From NCBI GenBank assembly GCA_025808415.1, contig CP075525.1, positions 1,659,501 to 1,723,500 of the forward strand: a DNA stretch of 64,000 nt, written 5' to 3'. Positions 36,057 through 44,222 of the stretch are shown here, one piece after another. Positions within the stretch are counted from its first letter, which is position 1. Each line of letters opens with the position of its first letter. Source of the DNA: Cyclobacteriaceae bacterium (GTDB lineage Bacteria; Bacteroidota; Bacteroidia; Cytophagales; Cyclobacteriaceae). Below the pieces are notes generated by a model, which was given only the letters and a program-made list of their open reading frames with translations, searched no databases and was not told where the DNA came from. A program made the translations under genes and the position numbers.

Positions 36057-36535
36057 GTTGAAATAATTTTTTTATCCCGAAGGTAATTAAGCGTTAACGG
36101 TACGGCTTCCTGTATATTTTTATAAGCAACAACATCGCAGAGGGTACACCAATGGTCTCCTCCATCCAGCCAGGCCACGGCCTTCAGGTGAGCATACGCC
36201 AGGCAATCTTTTAAGACTACAAAATCGTTGTAAACTGTTACCTGGTTTTTCAATCGCGAAATTTTATCTATAGCGTGACCAGACTTTTTCCCTAACAGAT
36301 TAATTAATCGGTGTTGATCGCGGGTCAGATATTGCAATATGAATTCAGGGTTTTTTCTGACCAGTTCCAGTGTTAAGGTATTTTTGTAGAGGGCAACGAT
36401 AAACCGCTTGGGTTTCATCGATACAGGTGTAACATACGAACAGATGTTCATATTCGCCTGATCACCGGCCTTGCTCGCGATGCTGTACACGGGTTGATCT
36501 ACGCGGTTCCAGGGTTTTTTGCGAAGGCTTTTCAC
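36053..36535 (-). CDS. Flavin reductase-like FMN-binding protein
   Basis: 160 residues of the flavin reductase (FMN-binding split barrel) family. The N-terminal PVYSIASKAGDQANMNICSYVTPVSMKP segment matches the flavin-binding region. It could supply reduced flavin to the flavoproteins encoded next to it: a photolyase requires FADH-, so a dedicated reductase makes sense. That role is inferred from position. It shares one base with the upstream gene's stop and overlaps the next start by 4 bases. Confidence 0.8.
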   Translation of the reverse strand: MKSLRKKPWNRVDQPVYSIASKAGDQANMNICSYVTPVSMKPKRFIVALYKNTLTLELVRKNPEFILQYLTRDQHRLINLLGKKSGHAIDKISRLKNQVTVYNDFVVLKDCLAYAHLKAVAWLDGGDHWCTLCDVVAYKNIQEAVPLTLNYLRDKKIIST

Positions 36536-37998
36536 TATACTGATTTAAGAAAGTTGTCGGCCGCATGGAAAAGTTTTTTTCGCTTGGATGAATCCATTTT
36601 TTCCAAAAGCTTTACCATCATGCTCATCCTTGGGTTTTTAGCGAATAATTCTTTATGGGTATCAATAAATTTCCAGTATAGACCATCCCATACGTTGCAC
36701 CATTCTCCTTTTTTATAATGACTCATCTTCAGGATGTAATTTGATCCGCTGATGTAAGGTTTGGTGGCCATCAACCCGCCATCCGCAAATTGACTCATGC
36801 CATATACATTGGGTACCATAACCCAGTCGTAAGCATCGATAAACAGTTCCATAAACCATTTATAAATATCATCCGGGTGAAATCCGCAGAGTAACATAAA
36901 ATTTCCTAGAATCATTAATCGCTCAATGTGATTGGCATACCCGGTTTTAAGTATGCGCTTAATTACAGCATCAACCGGCTCAATGCCCGTTGTACCGGTG
37001 TAGAATGATGTTGGAATTTTTCGATGATGGTTAAAGTAGTTGGTGGTTCGTTCACGAACGCCTTCACGGATGTAGACTGACCGGATGAATTCCCGCCAAC
37101 CTAATATTTGTCGGACAAATCCTTCAACCGAATTAAGCGGAATTCCTTTTCTGGTGTAAGCTTTTATTGCCTTATCTAAAATGTCTTCAGGCTGAAGTAA
37201 ACCAATATTCAAACTGGGGGTCAACACAGAATGGAAGAGAAAGGAGTCTTCTTTATCGATGGCATCCTGGTAATCACCGAACTGGCTAAAGTAATCAGCA
37301 ATAAATTTATCGAGCGTTTGCTCGGCTTGCTCAAAGTTTATGGGGTAGTTGAAATCCTCAACTGATCCATAGTGTTCAGAAAAATTCTTTTGGACATAGT
37401 TTTTGGCTTCAACAACAAATGAATTTTCGAGTAACTTATGTCGGGCAGGGATTGATATAGCCGATGGTAATCGCTTTCGATTCAATACATCGTAGGTCCA
37501 TGATCCACCTTCGGGAGTACCTTTATCAATTAAAGTGTTGTTTTGTTTTCTTAATTCAATGTAAAAATCGGTTTGAAAGTAGCGTTTCTTTTTGCTAAAG
37601 AAGGTATGAATAAAATCTTCGGAGCAAATAAAGTTAGGAGAGGGGTATTGAATCAATTTTATTCCGCACTTCCCTGCGAAACGTTTTAACCTGCGCTCCA
37701 ATAAGTAATCAACGGTATCGGTGTAGTGAATAGAGGTGACACCTGTTTTGCTCAGTTTGTTGAATAACTTTAAAAGTGTTTTTCCTTTTTCGTTTTCGAT
37801 GTACGAGATGTTGATACCCTTCTTCTCCAACTGCTTTTCATAGCTTTTCATGGAGGCCCGTTGAAGAACCAGCTTTTGTTTATGAAACGGATAGTGCGTA
37901 AAGAACAGATCTTCTTCAATAAGTATGGCGTTCCATCCTTTTTTCAGGGCAGGATTTGTTTTAAACAATTGATGGGGGAAAATCAAGGAAACATCCAT
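36535..37998 (-). CDS. Prokaryotic cryptochrome/(6-4) photolyase family protein lacking Fe-S ligands
   Basis: 487 residues of the bacterial PhrB/CryB (FeS-BCP) family. The N-terminal domain is of deoxyribodipyrimidine photolyase-related type; the C-terminal domain carries EGFVRQILGWREFIRSVYI, NHIERLMILGNFML and DWVMVPNVYGMSQFADGG. In the family four cysteines hold a [4Fe-4S] cluster. Here the loop that normally carries CxxC reads SHYKKGEWC (about residues 426-434), the first cysteine position reads GIEPVDAV, and only the last one (C434) remains. Either the cluster is lost or the protein is a specialised cryptochrome. The flavin reductase gene follows directly. Confidence 0.85.
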   Translation of the reverse strand: MDVSLIFPHQLFKTNPALKKGWNAILIEEDLFFTHYPFHKQKLVLQRASMKSYEKQLEKKGINISYIENEKGKTLLKLFNKLSKTGVTSIHYTDTVDYLLERRLKRFAGKCGIKLIQYPSPNFICSEDFIHTFFSKKKRYFQTDFYIELRKQNNTLIDKGTPEGGSWTYDVLNRKRLPSAISIPARHKLLENSFVVEAKNYVQKNFSEHYGSVEDFNYPINFEQAEQTLDKFIADYFSQFGDYQDAIDKEDSFLFHSVLTPSLNIGLLQPEDILDKAIKAYTRKGIPLNSVEGFVRQILGWREFIRSVYIREGVRERTTNYFNHHRKIPTSFYTGTTGIEPVDAVIKRILKTGYANHIERLMILGNFMLLCGFHPDDIYKWFMELFIDAYDWVMVPNVYGMSQFADGGLMATKPYISGSNYILKMSHYKKGEWCNVWDGLYWKFIDTHKELFAKNPRMSMMVKLLEKMDSSKRKKLFHAADNFLKSV

Positions 37999-38048
37999 GA
38001 TAGATCAAACACGCCAGACGCTGTAAGGTTATGCGCGATGGCTCAGAT

Positions 38049-38201
38049 TCAGTATTTTGTTGGGGTTTTTGAATTCCGGCAACGGTCACTGCAGTATTTT
38101 ACTTCACTCCATACCTTCTCCCATTTTTTGCGCCAGGTAAAAGGACGGTTGCACACAACACAAATTTTTTCCGGCAGGTCATATTTTTTTACTCCTCGCA
38201 T
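38049..38201 (-). CDS. DUF2256 small zinc-ribbon-like protein
   Basis: 50 residues; ATG at 38201, TGA at 38049-38051. The sequence matches DUF2256: [20 protein letters not shown], then [11 protein letters not shown] and VKYCSDRCR. Two cysteine pairs (CxxC and CxxxC) suggest one zinc site. DUF2256 genes are characteristically found beside photolyase/cryptochrome genes; the role is unknown. It sits between the CPD photolyase (3-base gap) and the Fe-S-type photolyase. Confidence 0.85.
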   Translation of the reverse strand: MRGVKKYDLPEKICVVCNRPFTWRKKWEKVWSEVKYCSDRCRNSKTPTKY

Positions 38202-38204
38202 GAA

Positions 38205-39530
38205 CTATGTGTTAAGCGCCTCTTTGTATACGGTTAATACCCGATCGCGTGCGAAGGCATGCTCTACTATCGGTTTAGGATAATCCTTTGTGCCAAATTC
38301 CGGTACCCATTTTTTGATATACTTGTTTTCCGGATCGAATTTTTCTGTCTGGATGTAAGGGTTGAAAACGCGAAAGTAAGGCGCAGCATCACAGCCTGAG
38401 CCCGCAGCCCATTGCCAGCCGCCATTGTTGGCTGCCAAATCAAAGTCGAGAAGTTTTTTGGCAAAGTACGCTTCCCCCCATCGCCAGTCGATCAGTAAAT
38501 GTTTAGTGAGAAAGCTGGCTACAATCATGCGTACACGGTTGTGCATAAAACCTGTGGCGTTAAGTTCACGCATGCCGGCATCAACAATGGGGTAACCCGT
38601 TTTGCCCTCACACCAGGCTTTAAATTCTTCAGGATTGTTGCGCCACTCAATTCTATCATAGGCCGGCTTAAATGCTTTTTCAACAGTTGGAAAGTGCCAT
38701 AGTATCATATGGTAGAAATCGCGCCAGATCAATTCATTTAACCATTTTTCATTTTTCTTCAGGGCTACCTGAACCAGTTTGCGAATGCTTATGGTACCAA
38801 ATCGAAGATGAACACTCAGGCGTGAGGTACTTTCAATAGCAGGCAAATCACGCTGCAGGTGGTATTTCTCAATGATGCTTTGCCGGATTTTTCGTTCCGG
38901 AAAAGTCAGCCCGGATGGCTTAAATCCAATGTCTTTAAGTGTCGGGAACGGAAGCGTTTTGATTTTTTTAAAATGATCAAAATAGTCTTCGTTTTTATAG
39001 CTGCGGTAGTGTTCTGGCTTTAATGTGGCCTTCCATTTTTTACTGTATGGTGTATAGACTGTATAAGGCTTGCCATCATCTTTAATGATTTCAGCTTTTT
39101 CGAAGATAACCTGGTCTTTGAATGTTTTAAATTCGATGTTCTTTAACCCGAGGATTTTCTTCACGCCATCATCACGATGGCGGGCATAGGGCTCGTAATC
39201 GTTGTTGGTGTAAACCGATTTGGGTTTGAGTGACTTAAAAATTTCTTCGGGTATACCATGAAGCACCAGCAGGGAAGAACCGATTGCCTCCAGTTCTTCC
39301 TTGATCAGGTGAAGCGATTGATGAATAAACTCCACCCGTGCATCGACTTCATCATCCAGTTTATAAAGGATGGTAGTATCAAAAATAAAAACAGGCAGTA
39401 TGGAGCTGTTTTCTTTTAAGGCATGGTATAGACCGGCATTGTCGTGAAGCCGCAAATCCCTGCGCATCCAGAAAAGGCAAGTATTTGCATCAACAGCCTG
39501 AATACCGGCATCATTTACGAAGCGCTTCAA
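38205..39530 (-). CDS. phr: Class I CPD photolyase
   Basis: About 441 residues. It repairs cyclobutane pyrimidine dimers with blue light. Domains are an N-terminal antenna domain (CLFWMRRDLRLHDNAGLYHAL) and a C-terminal FAD domain with WRDFYHMILWHFP, HNRVRMIVASF and DFDLAANNGGWQWAAGSG. The start is uncertain: the frame has no ATG before the catalytic N-terminus. TTG at 39530 is my choice, overlapping the DUF6435 stop by 20 bases; TTG at 39551 is the alternative. Translational coupling is likely. It is the most canonical of the three photolyase-family genes here. Confidence 0.88.
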   Translation of the reverse strand: MKRFVNDAGIQAVDANTCLFWMRRDLRLHDNAGLYHALKENSSILPVFIFDTTILYKLDDEVDARVEFIHQSLHLIKEELEAIGSSLLVLHGIPEEIFKSLKPKSVYTNNDYEPYARHRDDGVKKILGLKNIEFKTFKDQVIFEKAEIIKDDGKPYTVYTPYSKKWKATLKPEHYRSYKNEDYFDHFKKIKTLPFPTLKDIGFKPSGLTFPERKIRQSIIEKYHLQRDLPAIESTSRLSVHLRFGTISIRKLVQVALKKNEKWLNELIWRDFYHMILWHFPTVEKAFKPAYDRIEWRNNPEEFKAWCEGKTGYPIVDAGMRELNATGFMHNRVRMIVASFLTKHLLIDWRWGEAYFAKKLLDFDLAANNGGWQWAAGSGCDAAPYFRVFNPYIQTEKFDPENKYIKKWVPEFGTKDYPKPIVEHAFARDRVLTVYKEALNT

Positions 39531-39678
39531 TTTCCTTTTCCAGTTTATCAATAGCTTCCATCTTAACCGCGTATAATTTCAGGTCGCCTGAGCGTTGAAT
39601 GTGCATCGCCTCTTCCAGTAATTTTTTACGCTTATTTTCTAGATTACTGATAGGATCTTTTTTTAAAAAGGAGAACAT
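39511..39678 (-). CDS. DUF6435 family small protein
   Basis: 55 residues; ATG at 39678, TGA at 39511-39513. It has MFSFLKKDPISNLENKRKKL, then EEAMHIQRSGDLKLYAVK and an amphipathic helix to the end. This is the pattern of DUF6435, a small helical family confined mostly to Bacteroidota and Proteobacteria and of unknown role. It lies between idi and the photolyase gene and overlaps the photolyase start, so it could couple translation of that gene. Confidence 0.75.
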   Translation of the reverse strand: MFSFLKKDPISNLENKRKKLLEEAMHIQRSGDLKLYAVKMEAIDKLEKEIEALRK

Positions 39679-39721
39679 GGGTACTTCAATTTGAATTATA
39701 ACAAGCAGACCGTGTGGATGT

Positions 39722-40252
39722 TCAAAATGGCAAGGCTGTTACCAGCGCATTCAGTTCAGGGTGATTGACAATCAGTTTGAACCAATGCGTGAATTCTTGC
39801 GGATGGGATTTCATTCGGGCTTTTAACGCAGAAAGACTGATATACTTCCAGTCTTGTGCTTCTTCAGGGTTAAGCACGGGCTCGCCATCGTATGTGGCGA
39901 TTAACACATGATCCAACTCATTCTCTATCAGTCCGCCATCCAGTTCAATTCTATAAATAAAGGAATAGGCTTTTTCAGGTTGAAGATTAAGGCCCATTTC
40001 TTCCCTGAGCCTGCGTTGGGCTGCTTCTTCAATCTCCTCGCCAGCCCGGGGATGACTGCAACACGTATTCGTCCATAAACCTGCGCTGTGGTATTTACAA
40101 TCGGCCCTTCTTTGAATCAGCATTTCACCTTTCGTGTTGAATACGAGTACAGAAAAAGCACGATGTAAAACACCTTTTATATGGGCTTCCATTTTTTCCA
40201 TGGCACCCAATTCATTGTCATGCTCGTCAACCAAAATAACGTACTCTTCCAT
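39722..40252 (-). CDS. idi: Isopentenyl-diphosphate delta-isomerase (type 1)
   Basis: 176 residues, Nudix fold. It isomerises IPP and DMAPP and so feeds the carotenoid pathway encoded around it. Signatures are VDEHDNELGAMEKMEAHIKG, HRAFSVLVFN, the active-site Cys in WTNTCCSHPR and the Nudix-like block EEAAQRRLREEMGL. The start shares bases with the stop of crtB (TGATG). No geranylgeranyl diphosphate synthase is in the window. Confidence 0.95.
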   Translation of the reverse strand: MEEYVILVDEHDNELGAMEKMEAHIKGVLHRAFSVLVFNTKGEMLIQRRADCKYHSAGLWTNTCCSHPRAGEEIEEAAQRRLREEMGLNLQPEKAYSFIYRIELDGGLIENELDHVLIATYDGEPVLNPEEAQDWKYISLSALKARMKSHPQEFTHWFKLIVNHPELNALVTALPF

Positions 40253-41088
40253 CAGATCAGATTCAGTTGATGCTTAACATACGAATAAGCCAGTAGCCTT
40301 GCCTTGTGCCGGTTACGAATGCGTATCCTGCTCTCCAATACACGCTCGCAGGGGGTGTTTTTTATTTTATTGAAAAGGGCTGTATAATAAACGTAGGCCA
40401 CATACACCCCGAAGCGAGAGGAGCGGGGCAGGAGCTTAATGCCTTTTAAGCCTTCTTCAAAATCTATCTTGATGCTTTCTTCAATTTCAGTTTTTTTGGC
40501 ATCATCAAATTTATCAAAATCTAATCCTGGAAAATAGGTACGCCCCATATGCAGGTAGTCGGCATTCAGGTCGCGGAGGAAATTTATTTTTTGAAATGCA
40601 GAGCCCAGGCTCATAGCCATGGGTTTGAGTTTTTTGTATTGTTCTTGATCACCTTTTACAAAAACACGCAAACACATTAACCCCACTACCTCAGCCGAAC
40701 CCAGAATGTATTCCTTCAAGCCCTGTTGGTCGTAGGTTTTTAAGCTCAGGTCCATTTCCATGCTGCGCAAAAACAAATCGATGGATGAACGATCGATGGA
40801 ATATTTTCGTACCGTTTCCTGAAAACTGTGAAGGATGGGATTCAGGCTGATACCTTCTTCAATGGCTTTATAGGTTTCTTCTTTAAAGCGAATGAACAGT
40901 TCCTGCTTATTGTATTCGTGAAAGGTGTCTACAATCTCATCAGCAAATCTTACAAACCCATATATAGCATAAATGGGATCGCGTAATTCTTTCTTCAAGC
41001 AGAGTATACCAAGCGAAAAAGAGGTACTGTAAGCCCGGGTGGTTAACCGGCTGCATCGAATAGCGACTTTGTCGTAAAGTTCTTTCAT
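40252..41088 (-). CDS. crtB: Phytoene synthase
   Basis: 278 residues of the squalene/phytoene synthase family. It condenses two GGPP to phytoene. The aspartate-rich motifs are RFADEIVD near the N-terminus and RDLNADYLHMGRTYFPG near residue 180. Typical helices and length. It lies between crtI (30-base gap) and idi (1-base overlap) on the minus strand. Confidence 0.93.
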   Translation of the reverse strand: MKELYDKVAIRCSRLTTRAYSTSFSLGILCLKKELRDPIYAIYGFVRFADEIVDTFHEYNKQELFIRFKEETYKAIEEGISLNPILHSFQETVRKYSIDRSSIDLFLRSMEMDLSLKTYDQQGLKEYILGSAEVVGLMCLRVFVKGDQEQYKKLKPMAMSLGSAFQKINFLRDLNADYLHMGRTYFPGLDFDKFDDAKKTEIEESIKIDFEEGLKGIKLLPRSSRFGVYVAYVYYTALFNKIKNTPCERVLESRIRIRNRHKARLLAYSYVKHQLNLI

Positions 41089-41118
41089 CCCGTGGTAAAG
41101 TTACTCAATACTAAAGGT

Positions 41119-42594
41119 TTATACTTTTTTATCCCGTTTAATCAACTCTCCAGCCACCACTTGTCCTGAAATCAGGGAGGGTGGCACACCCGGGCCCGGA
41201 ACGGTTAATTGTCCTGTATAAAACAGGTTATTTATTTTTTTGTTTACGATGCTGGGTTTAAGATTTGCCGTTTGGAGCAAGGTGTTGGCTAATCCATAGG
41301 CATTTCCTTTAAAGGAATTATAATCAGCCATAAAATCATTATGGGCATAGCTACGCTTAAATACAATACTGTCGCGAATGGATTGTCCGGTCATTTTCTC
41401 AAACCGATCCATCACCATGTTAAAGTAGTGCTCGCGTGTAGTATCATCATCTTTAAGGCCCGGTGCTACCGGTATAAGAATGAAAACATTTTCATGACCG
41501 GCAGGTGCAACGGTCGCATCTGTTTTGGATGGACAACTGATATAAAACTGAGGACTGCTGGGCCACTGCGGATTTTCGTAAATCTCTTCTGAATGTTTGC
41601 CGAAATCCTGATCGAAGAATAAGGTGTGATGAAGTACACCATCAAGTTTTTTGTTGAGCCCCAGGTAGAAGATAAGACTTGAAGGTGCCATTACTCTGTT
41701 ATCCCAATATGAGGCATCGTAACGTCTGAAGGATTCCGGGATCAGGGTTTGTTCTACGTGATGATAATCCGCACCGGCAATAATGTAGTCGAATGGTCTT
41801 AATTGGTTATTAACCATTACACCTTTTGCCTTCACAGCATTTAATTCCAATTGTTGAACAGCACTGTTGAATTCAAATGTTACCCCAAGCTCAGTAGCCA
41901 GTTGTACCATGCCTTCAATAATTTTATGCATGCCACCTTGCGGATACCAGGTACCTAAGGCCATATCCGCATAGTTCATTAAGCTGTATAGCGCGGGAGT
42001 TTTTTCAGGGGTTGCTCCCAGAAACAATACGGGGAACTCCAGTAACTGGATTAACTTCTTTTCTTTAAAATATTTTCTGACGTATGTGGATATGGATTGA
42101 AAGACATGGAGTTTAAAAACTCCGGTCATTAATTTGGGATCGGCCAATTCTAAAAGTGACAGACCAGGCTTATAGACCAGTTCATTTATCCCGATTTCAT
42201 ATTTGTATTTTCCTTCCTCCAGGAATTTCAAGAGGTTTTTACTGCTGCCGGGTTCAAGCCGGTCGAACATCTTGCAAAGTGCATCAATGCCGGAAGGAAT
42301 ATCGAGTTGTTCCTCGGCCGAATAATAAATCCGATAGGATGGATCCAACCTTTCTAGGGTATAATAGTCGGAAGGTTTTTTGCCGAAGGACGCAAAGAAC
42401 TTTTCAAATACATCGGGCATCCAGTACCAACTGGGTCCCATATCAAAAGTAAATCCCTGGGCTTCAAATTTCCTGGCGCGCCCGCCCGGGGTACTGTTTT
42501 TTTCAAAAACTGTTACTGAGTAACCGGCTTTGGCAAGATGACACGCAGAGGATAATCCGGCAAAACCTGAACCTATGACAGCAACTTTTTTCAT
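41119..42594 (-). CDS. crtI: Phytoene desaturase CrtI
   Basis: 491 residues. FAD-dependent desaturation of phytoene to lycopene in four steps. N-terminal dinucleotide motif VAVIGSGFAGLSSACHLAKAG with TPGGRA; C-terminal FAD motif LFYTGQLTVPGPGVPPSLISG. Peripheral membrane association is expected. It follows the ECF sigma gene by 43 bases and is the first metabolic gene of the island. Confidence 0.95.
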   Translation of the reverse strand: MKKVAVIGSGFAGLSSACHLAKAGYSVTVFEKNSTPGGRARKFEAQGFTFDMGPSWYWMPDVFEKFFASFGKKPSDYYTLERLDPSYRIYYSAEEQLDIPSGIDALCKMFDRLEPGSSKNLLKFLEEGKYKYEIGINELVYKPGLSLLELADPKLMTGVFKLHVFQSISTYVRKYFKEKKLIQLLEFPVLFLGATPEKTPALYSLMNYADMALGTWYPQGGMHKIIEGMVQLATELGVTFEFNSAVQQLELNAVKAKGVMVNNQLRPFDYIIAGADYHHVEQTLIPESFRRYDASYWDNRVMAPSSLIFYLGLNKKLDGVLHHTLFFDQDFGKHSEEIYENPQWPSSPQFYISCPSKTDATVAPAGHENVFILIPVAPGLKDDDTTREHYFNMVMDRFEKMTGQSIRDSIVFKRSYAHNDFMADYNSFKGNAYGLANTLLQTANLKPSIVNKKINNLFYTGQLTVPGPGVPPSLISGQVVAGELIKRDKKV

Positions 42595-42637
42595 GTGTTT
42601 TTACCGGACAAATCTTTATTCCAACTACTCAAGATAA

Positions 42638-43138
42638 TCAATATCCGGCCAACTTGTTTTGAATTTCTTTACGCGCATGAAAAATCCGATTCTTCACGGT
42701 ACCAATCGGTATGTTAAGGTGATCGGCAATCTCATGGTACTTGTAACCGGAGGTGTGCATCTTAAACGGAACAAGCAATTCATCGCGTAAACTGTTAACC
42801 TTGTTCCAGATGTCTTTATACTCGAAGTTTGAGCCCGGAGAGTTGAAGGTGTGTGTGTCTTCTACGTTCAGGAAGTACAACTCTTTTGTATCATCATGCG
42901 ATGTTCTGGCACGCTGATTTTTCCGGTAGTTATTAATGAACGTGTTACGCATGATGGTGAACAGCCATCCTTTCAGGTTAGTGTTTTCACGAAACTTGGT
43001 GCGGTACGTGAGCGCCTTGAGAATGGTGTCCTGCACCAGGTCGTGCGACTCTTCTTTATCGTTTGTGAACCTGCGGGTGAACGATTTTAATGTGGGGCGT
43101 AGGCTGGCAATCTGGTAATCGAATTCTAGTGCTGTCAT
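42638..43138 (-). CDS. ECF-type RNA polymerase sigma factor
   Basis: 166 residues. Region 2 (EESHDLVQDTILKALTYRTKFRENTNLKGWLFTIMRNTFINNYRK) and region 4 (HEIADHLNIPIGTVKNRIFHARKEIQNKL) are clear; no anti-sigma gene follows. It is placed between the CarH-like regulator and crtI. A sigma factor at this position is a known theme in B12/light-controlled carotenoid clusters (LitS in actinomycetes). Here it may direct transcription of photoprotection genes, here or elsewhere. Confidence 0.92.
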   Translation of the reverse strand: MTALEFDYQIASLRPTLKSFTRRFTNDKEESHDLVQDTILKALTYRTKFRENTNLKGWLFTIMRNTFINNYRKNQRARTSHDDTKELYFLNVEDTHTFNSPGSNFEYKDIWNKVNSLRDELLVPFKMHTSGYKYHEIADHLNIPIGTVKNRIFHARKEIQNKLAGY

Positions 43139-43151
43139 GGCTCTTGCTGTT

Positions 43152-43245
43152 TGTTTAACAAATTTAAGTAAAAGTTGAACAAAAACAAGATATATACGCT
43201 AATTCATATAAAAATGTTTAACTAATATTATAAAATATTAAACAT
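43152..43245. promoter_or_regulatory. Candidate CarH operator: repeats of TGTTTAA
   Basis: TGTTTAA occurs at 43152-43158 and at 43215-43221, and its complement at 43238-43244; the last two form a perfect 8-bp inverted repeat with 16 bases between. One copy overlaps the presumed transcription start. These could be binding sites for the neighbouring regulator. Confidence 0.45.
43159..43188 (-). promoter_or_regulatory. Predicted Bacteroidota-type promoter of the sigma/carotenoid operon
   Basis: On the minus strand, TTG (43186-43188) and TAAATTTG (43159-43166) with 19 bases between match the -33 TTTG / -7 TAnnTTTG consensus of the phylum. The start codon at 43138 follows 20 bases later. Confidence 0.55.
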
Positions 43246-43252
43246 TATTACT

Positions 43253-44131
43253 TCAGGAGATAGATAGCAATTGCTTGAGATCCAGCACGTTTCGGAAGAT
43301 TTCAATGTTTTTGAAATTATTTCTTTCTAAATGCCTGGTTTGATACCCAGAAACGAGAACTTTCTTGCCTGGGAAAGCAGTAGCCAGTTGTCTGAGGTAT
43401 TCTTCCACCTTTGTTCCGAAGGGTGAACTAATGATGCTGGTGATTATGATGTCGGGTTGGTGCGTTTCTGTAACACTAAGTATGTCTTTAAACGGAACGC
43501 TTTGGCCAAGGTAAATGGTTTTAAAGCCAGCTTTGCGAACAACATAATGATAGAATAAAAGCCCCAACTCGTGCCATTCATTTTCGGGCAAATAAAGCAA
43601 TACCCGTTTGGGAATGGTTGGGGTTAGCGGCAGCCCATCCAAGGCAACAATTAATTTTTGCCGGATTAAGTGTGAAATAAAATGCTCTTGGGCAGGCGTT
43701 ACGTTTTCGGTTTGCCAAAGCACCCCTATCTTTTCCATAAAGGGGTAAATGATTTCGGTAACGGTGCGCTCAAAACCAAATCGTAAAATAAATCCCGACA
43801 AAAGCTTTTCGAATTTTTCCTCATCCAGATCAACCATGGCAACAATAAGTTGATCGATGAAAATTACAGTATCGGATTTTTGTTCACTTAACTCCAGGAT
43901 TTTGCCGTTTATTTCGTCCGTGGTCATGTCGGCAATGTGGGAGATTTTAATACCGTTGGTATTGAGTAGCGATACATTGATGATCTTCTTCAAGTCATCA
44001 TCGGAGTAGAGCCTGATGTTGGTACCGGTACGCTGCGGCTCAACAATATGGTGCCGTTTTTCCCAAATGCGTATGGTATGGGCTTTTATGCCAGAAAGCT
44101 TTTCGAGTTCTTTAATAGAGTATTGGCCCAT
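43253..44131 (-). CDS. CarH/LitR-like MerR regulator with B12-binding domain
   Basis: 292 residues from the ATG at 44131. MerR-type DNA-binding domain at 1-70 (YSIKELEKLSGIKAHTIRIWEKRH), helical cap at about 85-160 and cobalamin-binding Rossmann domain to the end. The cap holds the Wx9EH motif (W139, E149, H150) and the Rossmann domain holds ExHxxG (E185, H187, G190), the residues that bind adenosylcobalamin in CarH photoreceptors. Such proteins repress carotenoid genes in the dark; light breaks the Co-C bond and releases DNA. Both motifs being intact makes a true B12-dependent light sensor likely. Confidence 0.88.
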   Translation of the reverse strand: MGQYSIKELEKLSGIKAHTIRIWEKRHHIVEPQRTGTNIRLYSDDDLKKIINVSLLNTNGIKISHIADMTTDEINGKILELSEQKSDTVIFIDQLIVAMVDLDEEKFEKLLSGFILRFGFERTVTEIIYPFMEKIGVLWQTENVTPAQEHFISHLIRQKLIVALDGLPLTPTIPKRVLLYLPENEWHELGLLFYHYVVRKAGFKTIYLGQSVPFKDILSVTETHQPDIIITSIISSPFGTKVEEYLRQLATAFPGKKVLVSGYQTRHLERNNFKNIEIFRNVLDLKQLLSIS

Positions 44132-44143
44132 GTAGTTCAATTT

Positions 44144-44177
44144 CAAAGGTAAACACACAAATGAGTATAATGTTTAG
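44144..44177 (-). promoter_or_regulatory. Predicted promoter of the CarH-like gene with an operator half-site
   Basis: On the minus strand TACCTTTG (44144-44151) matches the -7 consensus exactly. CTAAACAT (44170-44177), a near copy of the TTAAACAT half-site found before the sigma gene, occupies the -33 region. This suggests autoregulation. Confidence 0.4.
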
Positions 44178-44222
44178 CACGGCTCGTTTTTTAAGGGTTA
44201 CGGATTGTCTTTCTTTGCGGAA

